From the NCBI GenBank assembly GCA_023450535.1, contig JAEXGX010000241.1, positions 1-9,750 on the forward strand: 9,750 nucleotides of DNA. The letters are read 5' to 3'. The notes below the pieces were generated by a model. The model did no database searches and was not told the DNA's origin. It worked only from the letters and a program-made list of their open reading frames with translations. Below, in pieces: positions 1 to 6,755 of the stretch. This DNA comes from Pseudomonadota bacterium (GTDB taxonomy: Bacteria > Desulfobacterota > Desulfovibrionia > Desulfovibrionales > Desulfovibrionaceae). Numbering within the stretch: the first letter of the stretch is position 1; each line of letters begins with the position of its first letter. Both the position numbers and the translations under genes were made by a program.

Positions 1-548
1 CGCGTTTCGCCATGGCTTCACGCGAGGTGGGGCTTGCCACGGGCGAGCCGCCCACCACCAAGGGCTACACTCCTTCGGTCTTTGCCCAGCTTCCCCGTCT
101 GCTGGAACGGGCCGGTAAAGTTGAGAAAGGGAGCATCACAGGTATTTATACCGTGTTGGTGGATGGCGATGACTTCAATGAACCCATTGCCGACGCGGTA
201 CGTTCCATTCTGGACGGGCATATTGTTCTGACTCGCCAGCTTGCCGACCAGGGGCATTTTCCGGCTATTGACGTGCTCCGTTCCATCAGCCGCCTGCGCA
301 ATGATATTTGCGAACGGGACGTGGTGGAGGCGGGCCGAGTGGTCACCTCGCTCATGGCTAATTACAAGTCGGCAGAAGACATGATTAATATCGGCGCCTA
401 CGCGCAGGGCTCCAACCCCGAGATCGATGCGGCCATTCGCATGCGCGATCCCATTAACGAGTACCTGCGGCAGGATGTGGAGGACAGAACGACGCTTATG
501 GATTCCATGACAGGACTGCTTAACTTGGCCACACGGGCGAGAAGCTGA
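1..548 (+). CDS. fliI: Flagellum-specific ATP synthase FliI, C-terminal part (5' truncated by window)
   Basis: FliI is the hexameric ATPase of the flagellar type III export apparatus. It sits at the cytoplasmic face of the basal body and helps unfold and feed export substrates. The reading frame is open from base 3 (R-F-A before the first ATG at 12), so that ATG is internal and the gene starts upstream of the window. The visible ~181 residues match the family's C-terminal half: RFAMASREVGLATGEPPTTKGYTPSVF-like text lies just after the Walker B strand, whose aspartate is outside the window. This is followed by GDDFNEPIADAVRSILDGHI and the helical C-terminal domain. The GEPPTTKGY and DxNEPIAD motifs favour FliI over the F1 beta subunit. 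A virulence-type SctN ATPase is the main alternative, judged less likely. The stop TGA overlaps the next ATG (TGATG), indicating translational coupling. Confidence 0.95.
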   Translation, partial: RFAMASREVGLATGEPPTTKGYTPSVFAQLPRLLERAGKVEKGSITGIYTVLVDGDDFNEPIADAVRSILDGHIVLTRQLADQGHFPAIDVLRSISRLRNDICERDVVEAGRVVTSLMANYKSAEDMINIGAYAQGSNPEIDAAIRMRDPINEYLRQDVEDRTTLMDSMTGLLNLATRARS

Positions 549-1261
549 TGAACGCGTTTGGTTCCTTCAATCTGGACGCGGCAGCACTTCTTTTCGTCGG
601 AATCGTAGCTTTGGCGTATCATCTGTTCATCGCGCGCAAACGGACGAATTGCCCGCTGCATACTGTGCAGGGAGTGGCCAGTGCAGCCCGGAGGGAATGG
701 GTGGCCAGCGTGGTGCGCGGCAAAGACGGGATACTGGGTGTGCAGACGCTGCGTAATTCTACCATGGTGGCGTCTTTCATGGCGTCCACGTCTTCCGTGC
801 TGGCTTTGGGCGTGCTCTCGCTGGCGTCTTCGGCTGACGACCGGGCTGGAGCATGGCACTTGCTGCATGTGTTCGGAAGTTCCTCGCCGGATCTGCTGGT
901 GCTCAAGGTGCTGGCGTTGTTGGTGACACTGTTTTTTGCTTTCTTCTGCTTTGCCTCATCCATACGCCTGTATGGTCATGTGAGTTTTATGATCGGGACA
1001 TGCTCCGCCCCCGGTGAGGAAGATCGCAGAATACGTATTGCCGCTGCCTGTCTCGAACAGGCCGCACGGCAGTTCCATCTTGGCATGCGGGCTTTTTATT
1101 TTATGGTGCCGCTGGTACTCTGGCTGTTCGGGCCACTGTTTCTGGCGCTGGGCGCTGTGGGAATGCTGCTGGCCCTCTACCGGCTGGATCGCCTGCCTCC
1201 CGGCGCGGATCGAGGAAAACTGGAATTGCCCTGCCGCAAGGACCTCGACTGCCGGGGATAG
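548..1261 (+). CDS. DUF599 family four-helix membrane protein, function unknown
   Basis: The protein has 237 residues and a predicted inner-membrane location. Hydrophobic segments are visible at about residues 10-28, 74-94, 117-137 and 183-211. The conserved family signatures are LRNSTMVASF (68-77), next to the second helix, and the SIRLYGHVSFMIG stretch (138-150). These and the length (families usually about 220-240 residues) support DUF599. The C-terminal ~25 residues are charged and probably cytoplasmic. The start codon overlaps the fliI stop, so the two are probably cotranscribed and translationally coupled. No flagellar role is known to me, and the coupling is the only hint of one. No intrinsic terminator with a T-tract follows; a hairpin at 1281-1306 lacks one. 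Family assignment is by recognition of the motifs; the biochemical function is unknown. Confidence 0.83.
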   Translation: MNAFGSFNLDAAALLFVGIVALAYHLFIARKRTNCPLHTVQGVASAARREWVASVVRGKDGILGVQTLRNSTMVASFMASTSSVLALGVLSLASSADDRAGAWHLLHVFGSSSPDLLVLKVLALLVTLFFAFFCFASSIRLYGHVSFMIGTCSAPGEEDRRIRIAAACLEQAARQFHLGMRAFYFMVPLVLWLFGPLFLALGAVGMLLALYRLDRLPPGADRGKLELPCRKDLDCRG

Positions 1262-1280
1262 TTTTTTCAGCGCAGTTTTT

Positions 1281-1306
1281 AGAGCGTTTCAATGTTGAAA
1301 TGTTCT
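1281..1306. repeat. 26-base near-palindrome, hairpin at the start of the repeat A region
   Basis: AGAGCGTTTCAA pairs with TTGAAATGTTCT across a 2-base spacer (TG). That gives 10 Watson-Crick pairs plus two G-T wobbles, 12 positions in all. There is no T-tract, so it is not a standard terminator. The sequence around TTTCAATGTTGAAATG-TCTA resembles the reverse complement of 6760-6780. Repeat A has this dyad at its 5' end, much as repeat B has one at 6970-6990. Confidence 0.6.
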
Positions 1307-1393
1307 ACGGAGTTGCCAGAATCGAGTGGAGTGCGCGACTCATATCTGCTCTTTTTATCCGTAAGGTGTGTCACGCCAACGGTTAAAGGTATT

Positions 1394-1448
1394 GCGACGT
1401 TACCAGTCTGCGTAGCCGCAATACTCTTGCGGTGTGCCACCCAACGGG
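1394..1448 (+). repeat. Repeat copy A (core), direct orientation
   Basis: Bases 1412-1448 align without gaps to the reverse complement of 6883-6919 with 30 of 37 positions identical by hand count. A shared GCGACG and an ACCA lie upstream in both (GCGACG at 1394-1399 here). Both copies keep a small hairpin of the form CCGCAA-5-TTGCRG, perfect here at 1416-1432, followed by GTGCCACCC and a G-run able to fold back on the C-run. The copies are diverged, so this is not a recent duplication. It is probably a member of a dispersed intergenic or structured-RNA family. Confidence 0.6.
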
Positions 1449-1599
1449 CGCTCTGAAGGAGCGTGTCGGTTGCCCGGAGGGCATGCAGGCATGTCTTTGC
1501 TGCTTTGTCACCTTGGGAAGTGTTCCCTTGCCGGCTGCAATGATGTATACGGGCCGAAGTCGTGTATGCGGGGCCTCCCGCAATGCTATATCCAAAGCC

Positions 1600-1605
1600 A
1601 GGAGA
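1600..1605 (+). promoter_or_regulatory. Ribosome binding site that fixes the pgk start
   Basis: AGGAGA lies four bases before the ATG at 1610. The upstream in-frame ATG at 1562 would add 16 residues not seen in phosphoglycerate kinases and has no such site. The ATG at 1625 is too far from it. Confidence 0.85.
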
Positions 1606-1609
1606 CGCC

Positions 1610-2788
1610 ATGAAAGCTCTTTCCATGAATGATGTCGACCTCGCGGGCAAGCGCGTGGTCATGCGTCTGGATCTCAATGTACCCATGAAGAACGGGGTGA
1701 TCAGCAACGACAAACGTATCCGCGCCGTATTGCCGACCATCCGTCTTGCTCTGGACAAGGGGGCCTCCGTCATCGCGCTGTCCCACTTGGGACGGCCTGT
1801 GGAAGGCGAATATGACGAAGCTTTTTCTCTGAAGCCGGTGGCCGCGCGTCTGGGTGAACTGCTCGGACTGCCCGTGCGCTTTGTTGCGGATCCCTTTGCT
1901 GGTCTGGATATCAGGCCGGGGGAAGTGGTCCTGTGTGAAAACGTGCGTTTTCTTAAGGGGGAGAAAAAGAATAACCCTGAACTGGCCGCGAAGCTCGCCG
2001 GTCTTGGCGATGTTTATGTCATGGATGCCTTTGGGGCGGCGCATCGCGCGCATGCTTCTACCGAAGCTGCGATCCGCGCGGCTAAAACAGCCGTGGCCGG
2101 GCCGCTCATGCTGGCGGAAATGGAAGCGGCCACGCAAGTGCTGGAGCACCCGAAACGCCCCCTGTACGCCATTGTGGGCGGGTCCAAGGTTTCCACCAAG
2201 CTCAGTGTGCTGGAAAATCTGATCAACACTGTGGACGGCCTTATTGTGGGCGGCGGAATTGCCAATACGTTTATGCTGGCGTCCGGGCTGAACATGGGCA
2301 AGTCTTTGGTGGAAGAAGAGCTTGTGCCCGAGGCCAAGCGCCTGATGGAACTGGCGACCTCGCGCGGGGTGAAACTGCCCCTGCCTGTGGACGTGGTCGT
2401 TGCTCCCGGTCTGGATCAACCGGAAAAGGCGGAAATAAAGGATGCCGGCGAGGTAGGGGCGGATGACTGCGTGCTGGACGTGGCAGAAGGCAGTGTGAAG
2501 AAATATGCGGCTCTGCTGGCCGACGCGGGTACTATTGTGTGGAACGGCCCGCTGGGCGCATTTGAGACTGAACCGTTTGACAGAGGAAGCCGTGAGCTGG
2601 CAAAGGCTCTGGCTTCTTCTTCCGCCTATACACTGGTGTGCGGCGGCGACGCCGTAGCTGCGGTGGAAAGCTTTGGCATGGGTGATAAGATGGGCTATCT
2701 GTCCACTGGCGGCGGAGCTTTTCTGGAAGTTCTGGAGGGCAAGGTCCTGCCTTCTGTGGCAGCCTTGGTCGACCGGGCCGGGGTCTGA
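1610..2788 (+). CDS. pgk: Phosphoglycerate kinase
   Basis: Cytoplasmic Pgk (EC 2.7.2.3) interconverts 1,3-bisphosphoglycerate + ADP and 3-phosphoglycerate + ATP in glycolysis and gluconeogenesis. The 392-residue product is full length for the bacterial enzyme. N-domain substrate residues are visible: RLDLNVP (D21, N23), SHLGRP (H59, R62), ENVRF (R113) and DAFGAAHRAHAST (R146). The nucleotide side shows GGSKVSTK (K193, K197), NGPLGAFE (312-319, E319), GGDAVAA (345-351) and the STGGGA loop (365-370). GPLGAFE and GGDAVAA differ slightly from the common GPMGVFE and GGGDSVAA but keep the key positions. The start at 1610 follows an AGGAG site. The gene appears to stand alone, ended by a strong terminator at 2857-2903. 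Its composition is GC-rich like fliI and unlike the block that follows. Identification is secure. Confidence 0.98.
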   Translation: MKALSMNDVDLAGKRVVMRLDLNVPMKNGVISNDKRIRAVLPTIRLALDKGASVIALSHLGRPVEGEYDEAFSLKPVAARLGELLGLPVRFVADPFAGLDIRPGEVVLCENVRFLKGEKKNNPELAAKLAGLGDVYVMDAFGAAHRAHASTEAAIRAAKTAVAGPLMLAEMEAATQVLEHPKRPLYAIVGGSKVSTKLSVLENLINTVDGLIVGGGIANTFMLASGLNMGKSLVEEELVPEAKRLMELATSRGVKLPLPVDVVVAPGLDQPEKAEIKDAGEVGADDCVLDVAEGSVKKYAALLADAGTIVWNGPLGAFETEPFDRGSRELAKALASSSAYTLVCGGDAVAAVESFGMGDKMGYLSTGGGAFLEVLEGKVLPSVAALVDRAGV

Positions 2789-2856
2789 AAACGCCGTGTT
2801 GTCTACTGCCGGGCAGTTGTAATTGCCTCAGCGTGAAACTTCTGTTTCGTGCATGT

Positions 2857-2903
2857 GCCACCTGCGGGTCGGATACGATTCCGAGCCGCAGGTGGCTTTT
2901 TTT
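2857..2903 (+). terminator. Strong intrinsic terminator of pgk
   Basis: GCCACCTGCGG (2857-2867) pairs perfectly with CCGCAGGTGGC (2886-2896). After one mismatch, an inner TCGGA/TCCGA stem extends it to about 16 pairs. Seven Ts (2897-2903) follow directly. It separates pgk from the downstream operon. Confidence 0.96.
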
Positions 2904-2904
2904 A

Positions 2905-2990
2905 TGAAAAATAGTCTCATGATGATTTTCAAAAAAAATATTGCTTCGTATAAAATAAAAGAGTCCACATTGGATCTCTTAAATTTCCAA
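2905..2990 (+). promoter_or_regulatory. Candidate promoter and operator-like dyads of the hydrolase/TRAP operon
   Basis: The region is AT-rich. A sigma-70-like pair is present: TTTTCA (2926-2931, 4/6 to consensus), a 17-base spacer and TATAAA (2949-2954, 5/6). The -35 is also the right arm of an inverted repeat TGAAAA-N15-TTTTCA (2905-2931) whose centre is TCATGA. Downstream of the -10 there is a second dyad, TTGGA (2970-2974) and TCCAA (2986-2990). A repressor or activator site at either place would fit; the nearby Crp/Fnr protein is a candidate binder. All of this is pattern-based. Confidence 0.5.
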
Positions 2991-3009
2991 GTTTTTTAAG
3001 GAGTTTACT

Positions 3010-3864
3010 ATGATCATCGATTTCCGTCTCCGTCCCCCGTATAAAAGTTTTGTCAAGATGGGAGGACTTTTCGGCCCCGAAGGCAGTGTGAACTGTTATC
3101 CTTTGAATACGGATGATGCTTGGCCTGTGCCTTCCGCCACATCTCCCAGCATGGAAGATTTTTATAAAGAAATGGAAGAGGCTGGTATTACCAGGGGGTG
3201 CCTGCTCGGGCGCCGTTCTTCCACGGTTTGGAGCGGCGTGGACAGCGCTGATATCCATGAATTATGCACTCAATTCCCTGACAGATTCATCGGTTTTGGT
3301 GCCATCGACGCTTCTGAAGACATCATGGAATCCATTGCGCTGGTTGAGCAGGGCAAGAGAGACTACGGTTTCCGCGGTATGGTATGTGAGCCTGGCAACG
3401 CCAAACCCGCTTACTATGCTGATGACAAGAAACTCTATCCTTTCTACGCTCGCTGCGTTGAATTGAATATGATCATCGTCATCTCCATGAGCCAGTTCCT
3501 TGGTCCCAATATTTCCTATGCCGACCCTTCCAGGGTACAGAATATCTGCCGCGACTTCCCCAAGGGCAAGTTCGTCATTGCTCACGCTGGTTACCCCCAT
3601 GCCATGGGCATGACCGCCGCTGCGATTGCCGAAAAGAATTTGTGGTTCATCCCCGACGTTTACTGGACCAATACAAAGACTCCCGGCCGTAATATCTGGA
3701 CAGAGGCCGCCTGCTGGCTGCAGGGCCGCCGCATCCTCTTCGGAACGGCTTATCCTTTCCGCGGCATGCCACAGAGCGTGTATGAAATGAAGCAACTCGG
3801 CCTGCCTGAATCTTTCTATAATCGAATCATGTTCGAAAATGCTCTTGAACTTCTGGAAAAATAA
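3010..3864 (+). CDS. Amidohydrolase-2-like TIM-barrel protein lacking canonical metal ligands
   Basis: The protein has 284 residues, no signal peptide and is probably cytoplasmic. The fold assignment rests on the Amidohydro_2 (PF04909) pattern: an initial strand MIIDFRLRP, GFRGMVCEPG (120-129), KFVIAHAGYP (187-196), a late RILFGTAYPF strand (241-250) and a C-terminal FENALELL helix. In typical members the first strand ends in DxHxH and the last in GSDYP. Here they read D4-F-R6-L-R8 and GTA247YP. The strand-5 position that often carries His reads VIS159MS. Only H192 of the AHAG motif remains. It may therefore be a metal-free decarboxylase, hydratase or hydrolase, or a non-catalytic protein. 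The start has an AAGGAG six bases upstream. It is first in the operon with TRAP genes, suggesting action on the imported carboxylate. Substrate and reaction are unknown. Confidence 0.8.
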   Translation: MIIDFRLRPPYKSFVKMGGLFGPEGSVNCYPLNTDDAWPVPSATSPSMEDFYKEMEEAGITRGCLLGRRSSTVWSGVDSADIHELCTQFPDRFIGFGAIDASEDIMESIALVEQGKRDYGFRGMVCEPGNAKPAYYADDKKLYPFYARCVELNMIIVISMSQFLGPNISYADPSRVQNICRDFPKGKFVIAHAGYPHAMGMTAAAIAEKNLWFIPDVYWTNTKTPGRNIWTEAACWLQGRRILFGTAYPFRGMPQSVYEMKQLGLPESFYNRIMFENALELLEK

Positions 3865-3872
3865 TCTTAACT

Positions 3873-3901
3873 GAGGGAGATTTACTCTCTCCCTCTTTTT
3901 T
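3873..3901 (+). terminator. Terminator-like hairpin inside the operon (possible attenuator)
   Basis: GAGGGAGA (3873-3880) pairs perfectly with TCTCCCTC (3888-3895) over a 7-base loop, and six Ts (3896-3901) follow. The next gene's AGGAG lies only two bases later, so any transcript reaching the TRAP genes from upstream must pass it. It may act as a partial terminator or protect the 3' end of the hydrolase message. Confidence 0.8.
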
Positions 3902-3912
3902 CAGGAGAAGTA

Positions 3913-4386
3913 ATGCCCACCATATTTCGCATTATAAGCAAAACAAATACCGTAATTGGTGTTTTTGCATTTCTTACCATGTGTGCAGTTATACTGTTTC
4001 AGGTTATTGTAAGGTATTTTTTTAATAATGCACTTCCTTGGCCTGAAGAGCTTGGCCGTTATTTATTTATAATCTGTACATATTCAAGTATATGTCTTTG
4101 TGTAGAACAAAACAATCATCTACGTGTAGAAATACTGCCCGAGATGTTTCCTCACATAAAACATTATTTCGATATATTCTGTCTCATCTCATCCATCGTT
4201 TTTTACGGATTTGCCACTAAGCTCCTCTTGGAGATGTTTCTCAGAGTAAAGAAAATGGGCACGTTCGCTCTTACCTTACCTATCCCCATGTGGGTCATAT
4301 GGGGATTCATTATTCTTTTCTGTCTATTTGCTCTGCTTTTGAGTCTGAAACTCTTTGCCGACAGCCTTTTGCATTCCGATAAATGA
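3913..4386 (+). CDS. dctQ: TRAP transporter small permease, DctQ family
   Basis: This is the four-helix small membrane subunit of a tripartite ATP-independent periplasmic transporter, which works with the large DctM subunit in the inner membrane. The protein has 157 residues, usual for the family. Helices are at about 14-34, 48-64, 85-107 and 124-147. The family signature is present as QVIVRYFFNNALPWPEELGRY (30-50), with the paired glutamates E45-E46 and R49, and as HLRVE (69-73) after helix 2. The start at 3913 has AGGAG at five bases. It follows the internal hairpin at 3873-3901 and lies 10 bases before the dctM start. Codon and base use are clearly more AT-rich than pgk. The symbol is the family label and does not imply C4-dicarboxylate as substrate. 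Confidence 0.92.
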   Translation: MPTIFRIISKTNTVIGVFAFLTMCAVILFQVIVRYFFNNALPWPEELGRYLFIICTYSSICLCVEQNNHLRVEILPEMFPHIKHYFDIFCLISSIVFYGFATKLLLEMFLRVKKMGTFALTLPIPMWVIWGFIILFCLFALLLSLKLFADSLLHSDK

Positions 4387-4396
4387 GGCACAGAAC

Positions 4397-5665
4397 ATGG
4401 AGATCATCTATCTTACTCTTGGACTTATGGCTGTTCTCTTGGCACTTAGCCTGCCCATCGGCATAGCTATTGGTCTCAGCGTCCTTTTCGGGCTCTGTAT
4501 TGGCGATCTGAAACTGGCACTCTTTACACAAAGATTTTTCAATACGTTCGATTCTTTCCCCTTGATGGCCGTGCCCTTTTTTATCCTTGCGGGTGATATC
4601 ATGTCCAACGGATCTTTAAGTGTGAATCTGCTTGCATGGTGCCGCTCTTTGGTGGGGCACAAGCGAGGCGGCATGGCCCATATTTCGACCATTACCTGCT
4701 TGTTTTACGGTGCGCTCTGCGGTTCTGCGGTAGCTACGGTGGCCGCCGTAGGCGGCACCATGATTCCCGCCATGAAGGAAGATCGTTATCCCCTCGGCTT
4801 CTCCTGCGGCCTCAATGCCACAGCAGGCTGCCTTGGTGTCATGATTCCACCTTCCATTCCGCTTATTCTCTATGGTGCCTTCGGCTCCGTTTCTATCAGT
4901 GATTTGTTCATCGCCGGTATTATTCCCGGTATACTCATCGCCGGATGCCTTATCCTCGTCTCACACTATCTGGTGTCCAAAAACAATTGGGGCTCCCTAC
5001 GTCCTAAAGCCAGCAGAGAAGAAAAGTATCAGGCTCTGAAAAAGGCACTCCCTGCCCTTGGTGTTCCCGTTATTATTCTTGGCGGCATCTACAGCGGCAT
5101 CATCTCCCCTACAGAAGCCGGTGTTGTTGCTGTAGCCTATTCGCTCCTCATAGAATTTTTTGTGTCAAAGGAACTCACTCTGAAAAAATTGGTCGCCATC
5201 ACTAAAAAATCTATGCTCTCTTTAGGCATGATGTTCCTCATCATCATTACTGCTAACGGGCTAGGTACACTGTTCCTATACTATGACGTTCATATTGCAC
5301 TACAGAAATTTATTTTATCAATTACAGAAAGTGCAAATATTTTTTTATTTTTGATGTTTATTATATATCTCGTCATTGGAACATTTATGGAAGCAGGTGT
5401 TGCTATTATTCTGTTGGCTCCCATTCTTGTGCCTATCTGTCAGAAGTATGGTATTGATCCCGTGCATTTTGGTATTTTTACGCTGGTCTCGTTGTGCATA
5501 GGATTCTGTACACCGCCTGTGGGCACGAATCTGTTTGTTACATGTACCATTGGTAATATCAGCATCATTCGGCTCACCAAGGCCGTTATGCCTTTTCTCG
5601 CAGCCATGCTCGTAGGCTGTCTGCTTGTCGCGTATGTTCCGGCCATAAGTCTGTGTTTGCTGTAA
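4397..5665 (+). CDS. dctM: TRAP transporter large permease, DctM family
   Basis: This is the transport-channel subunit, which couples uptake of the periplasmically bound substrate to a sodium or proton gradient. The 422-residue product fits the family (about 425). It is strongly hydrophobic throughout, with roughly 12 helices. Recognisable motifs are PLMAVPFFILAGDIMSNG (55-72), a GALCGSAVATVAAVGGTMIPAM stretch from about 105, GVMIPPSIPLILYG (147-160), EAGVVAVAY in the middle, FMEAGVAIILLAPILVP, and CTPPVGTNLF (371-380), which mirrors the IPPS loop as expected for the two inverted halves. The start at 4397 gives the typical N-terminus MEIIYLTLGLMAVLL and has GAGG eight bases upstream. The longer in-frame start at 4355 lies inside dctQ and adds non-family residues. 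A stretch near 5280-5380 is more AT-rich than the rest. The substrate is not predictable. Confidence 0.95.
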   Translation: MEIIYLTLGLMAVLLALSLPIGIAIGLSVLFGLCIGDLKLALFTQRFFNTFDSFPLMAVPFFILAGDIMSNGSLSVNLLAWCRSLVGHKRGGMAHISTITCLFYGALCGSAVATVAAVGGTMIPAMKEDRYPLGFSCGLNATAGCLGVMIPPSIPLILYGAFGSVSISDLFIAGIIPGILIAGCLILVSHYLVSKNNWGSLRPKASREEKYQALKKALPALGVPVIILGGIYSGIISPTEAGVVAVAYSLLIEFFVSKELTLKKLVAITKKSMLSLGMMFLIIITANGLGTLFLYYDVHIALQKFILSITESANIFLFLMFIIYLVIGTFMEAGVAIILLAPILVPICQKYGIDPVHFGIFTLVSLCIGFCTPPVGTNLFVTCTIGNISIIRLTKAVMPFLAAMLVGCLLVAYVPAISLCLL

Positions 5666-5698
5666 TTTTCCTATAACCTCCCTTTAAAGGAGACCTCT

Positions 5699-6685
5699 AT
5701 GTACAGAATGACCACCTTATTCATGAGTACGTTACTCTTTCTTGCTTTCACAGCTACCGGAACAATGGCAGAGGCCAAGAATCTTCGCATGTCCATGCTT
5801 GCTCCAGAAACTAATGTGGAGACTCAGCTCGTCAGAAAAATCTTCATCCCTTATATAGAAGAAAAGAGTGGCGGCCGATATAAGATCAATTTTTATCCCG
5901 GTTCGACTCTCGGCAACACCGAGACGGTTGTTCAGGGCGTCGTTATGGGGACCATCGATATAGCTCTGGATACCGCAGGTAATTTCGACCAGTTTTGTCC
6001 ATCGCTGGCGCTGCTCGACCTGCCTTATCTGTTCAAGCGCGAAGATGTGGCCAAGTTGAACGCCTCTCCTGTAGGCCAGCAACTGAGAGAGGCTGGCAAA
6101 AAGACAGGTCTTTATATCATTGACCTGAATTGCTGGTTTCCGCGTAACCTCATCTCCCGTATTCCTTTGAGAACTTTCCAGGAGCTTCAGGGGGTCAAAA
6201 ACCGTACTACGGGTTCAAAGTGGCAGATGATGGGAATCGCCGCCATGGGCATGAAGCCTGTGCCTACCCCAGCTGCTGAAATGCTGACTGCCATTCAGCA
6301 AGGTATGGTTGACAGTATGGATATCAATCTTCCTGCTATGATTGGCTACCGCGTCGTTGACGTTGCCAAGCATATCACTATCACCAATCAGGCCCAGATG
6401 ATGGGAGCCTTTGTGTGCTCGCAGGAATTTTGGGCTGACCTATCGGATGAAGATAAAAAACTTTTTACCCAAGCTGCTCAAGCTTGGAGCAAGGCCCTTG
6501 ATGACGCTGTTGCCAACCAGTCCAACGAGCTTATCGAGCAAAGCGAGAAAGCAGGGTGCAAAATCCATTTCCTCAGTGACGAAGACACTGCAAAGCTGAA
6601 GGCTCAGACTGAGGCAAATTTTGCTAAGACTCTCAGCAAGGAAGAAAACGAACTGTTAAACAAGATTCGTGCTGCTGTGAAGTAA
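5699..6685 (+). CDS. dctP: TRAP transporter periplasmic substrate-binding protein, DctP family
   Basis: The soluble periplasmic receptor gives a TRAP system its specificity. The protein has 328 residues, normal for DctP. A Sec signal peptide covers about residues 1-26, with a likely cut after AEA. Family hallmarks in order are SGGRYKINFYPGSTLGN (57-73), VVMGTIDIALDTAGNF (81-96), LDLPYLF (107-112), FPRNLIS (147-153) and VKNRTTGSKWQMMGIAAMG (166-184). R169 occupies the position of the arginine that normally salt-bridges the substrate carboxylate. These are followed by TPAAEMLTAIQQGMVDSMD (190-208). A carboxylate ligand is expected, its identity unknown. The start at 5699 has AAAGGAG six bases upstream; a second ATG four codons in is possible. 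It lies 33 bases after dctM and is closed by the terminator at 6723-6755. Confidence 0.95.
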   Translation: MYRMTTLFMSTLLFLAFTATGTMAEAKNLRMSMLAPETNVETQLVRKIFIPYIEEKSGGRYKINFYPGSTLGNTETVVQGVVMGTIDIALDTAGNFDQFCPSLALLDLPYLFKREDVAKLNASPVGQQLREAGKKTGLYIIDLNCWFPRNLISRIPLRTFQELQGVKNRTTGSKWQMMGIAAMGMKPVPTPAAEMLTAIQQGMVDSMDINLPAMIGYRVVDVAKHITITNQAQMMGAFVCSQEFWADLSDEDKKLFTQAAQAWSKALDDAVANQSNELIEQSEKAGCKIHFLSDEDTAKLKAQTEANFAKTLSKEENELLNKIRAAVK

Positions 6686-6722
6686 TTTTCACCGTGTTTC
6701 CTGTATCGTTTATTATTTCTGG

Positions 6723-6755
6723 AAAAAGGATTATGCTGAAAACATAATCCTTTTT
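6723..6755 (+). terminator. Intrinsic terminator after dctP
   Basis: GGATTATG (6728-6735) pairs perfectly with CATAATCC (6743-6750) over a 7-base loop. Five Ts (6751-6755) follow and five As precede it, extending the possible stem to 13 pairs. It marks the end of the hydrolase/TRAP operon and separates it from the regulator gene. Confidence 0.93.

Larger units (their letters stand above)
1262..1609 (+). other. Non-coding, hairpin-rich intergenic region upstream of pgk
   Basis: These 348 bases hold no credible gene: the open frames in them have atypical, Arg/Cys-rich content and no ribosome binding site. They hold a chain of small perfect inverted repeats: the 26-base dyad at 1281-1306, CCGCAA/TTGCGG at 1416-1432, CGCTC/GAGCG at 1449-1463, TGCCC/GGGCA at 1471-1483 and GGGAA/TTCCC at 1515-1527. 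An imperfect direct repeat GTATACGGGCC / GTATGCGGGGCC lies near 1545-1577. The central part matches an inverted copy near 6883-6940. The pgk promoter must lie in or before this stretch, but I see no convincing -35/-10 pair. It may be a structured leader, a dispersed repeat, or both. Confidence 0.6.

Noticed and set aside
1505..1551. Possible pgk promoter (TTGTCA at 1505-1510, TATACG at 1546-1551)
   Set aside because: The spacing of 35 bases is far from the 16-18 needed, and the nearer TTGCCG gives only 12.
1262..1609. CRISPR array or tRNA in the hairpin-rich region
   Set aside because: There are no regularly spaced identical repeats, and no cloverleaf with the conserved T-loop could be assembled here or in the other hairpin-rich regions.
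1279..1773. Minus-strand open frame (164 codons) across the pgk upstream region
   Set aside because: It overlaps the pgk start, is basic and low-complexity, and runs through several hairpins. There is no support for translation.
1586..2419. Long minus-strand open frame (277 codons) antisense to pgk
   Set aside because: It lies opposite secure pgk coding sequence, is His/Arg/Gln-rich without recognisable motifs, and has no ribosome binding site. It is a by-product of GC-rich codon use.
4355..4396. Upstream in-frame start for dctM inside dctQ
   Set aside because: It adds 14 residues not seen in the DctM family. The ATG at 4397 yields the usual N-terminus and length.
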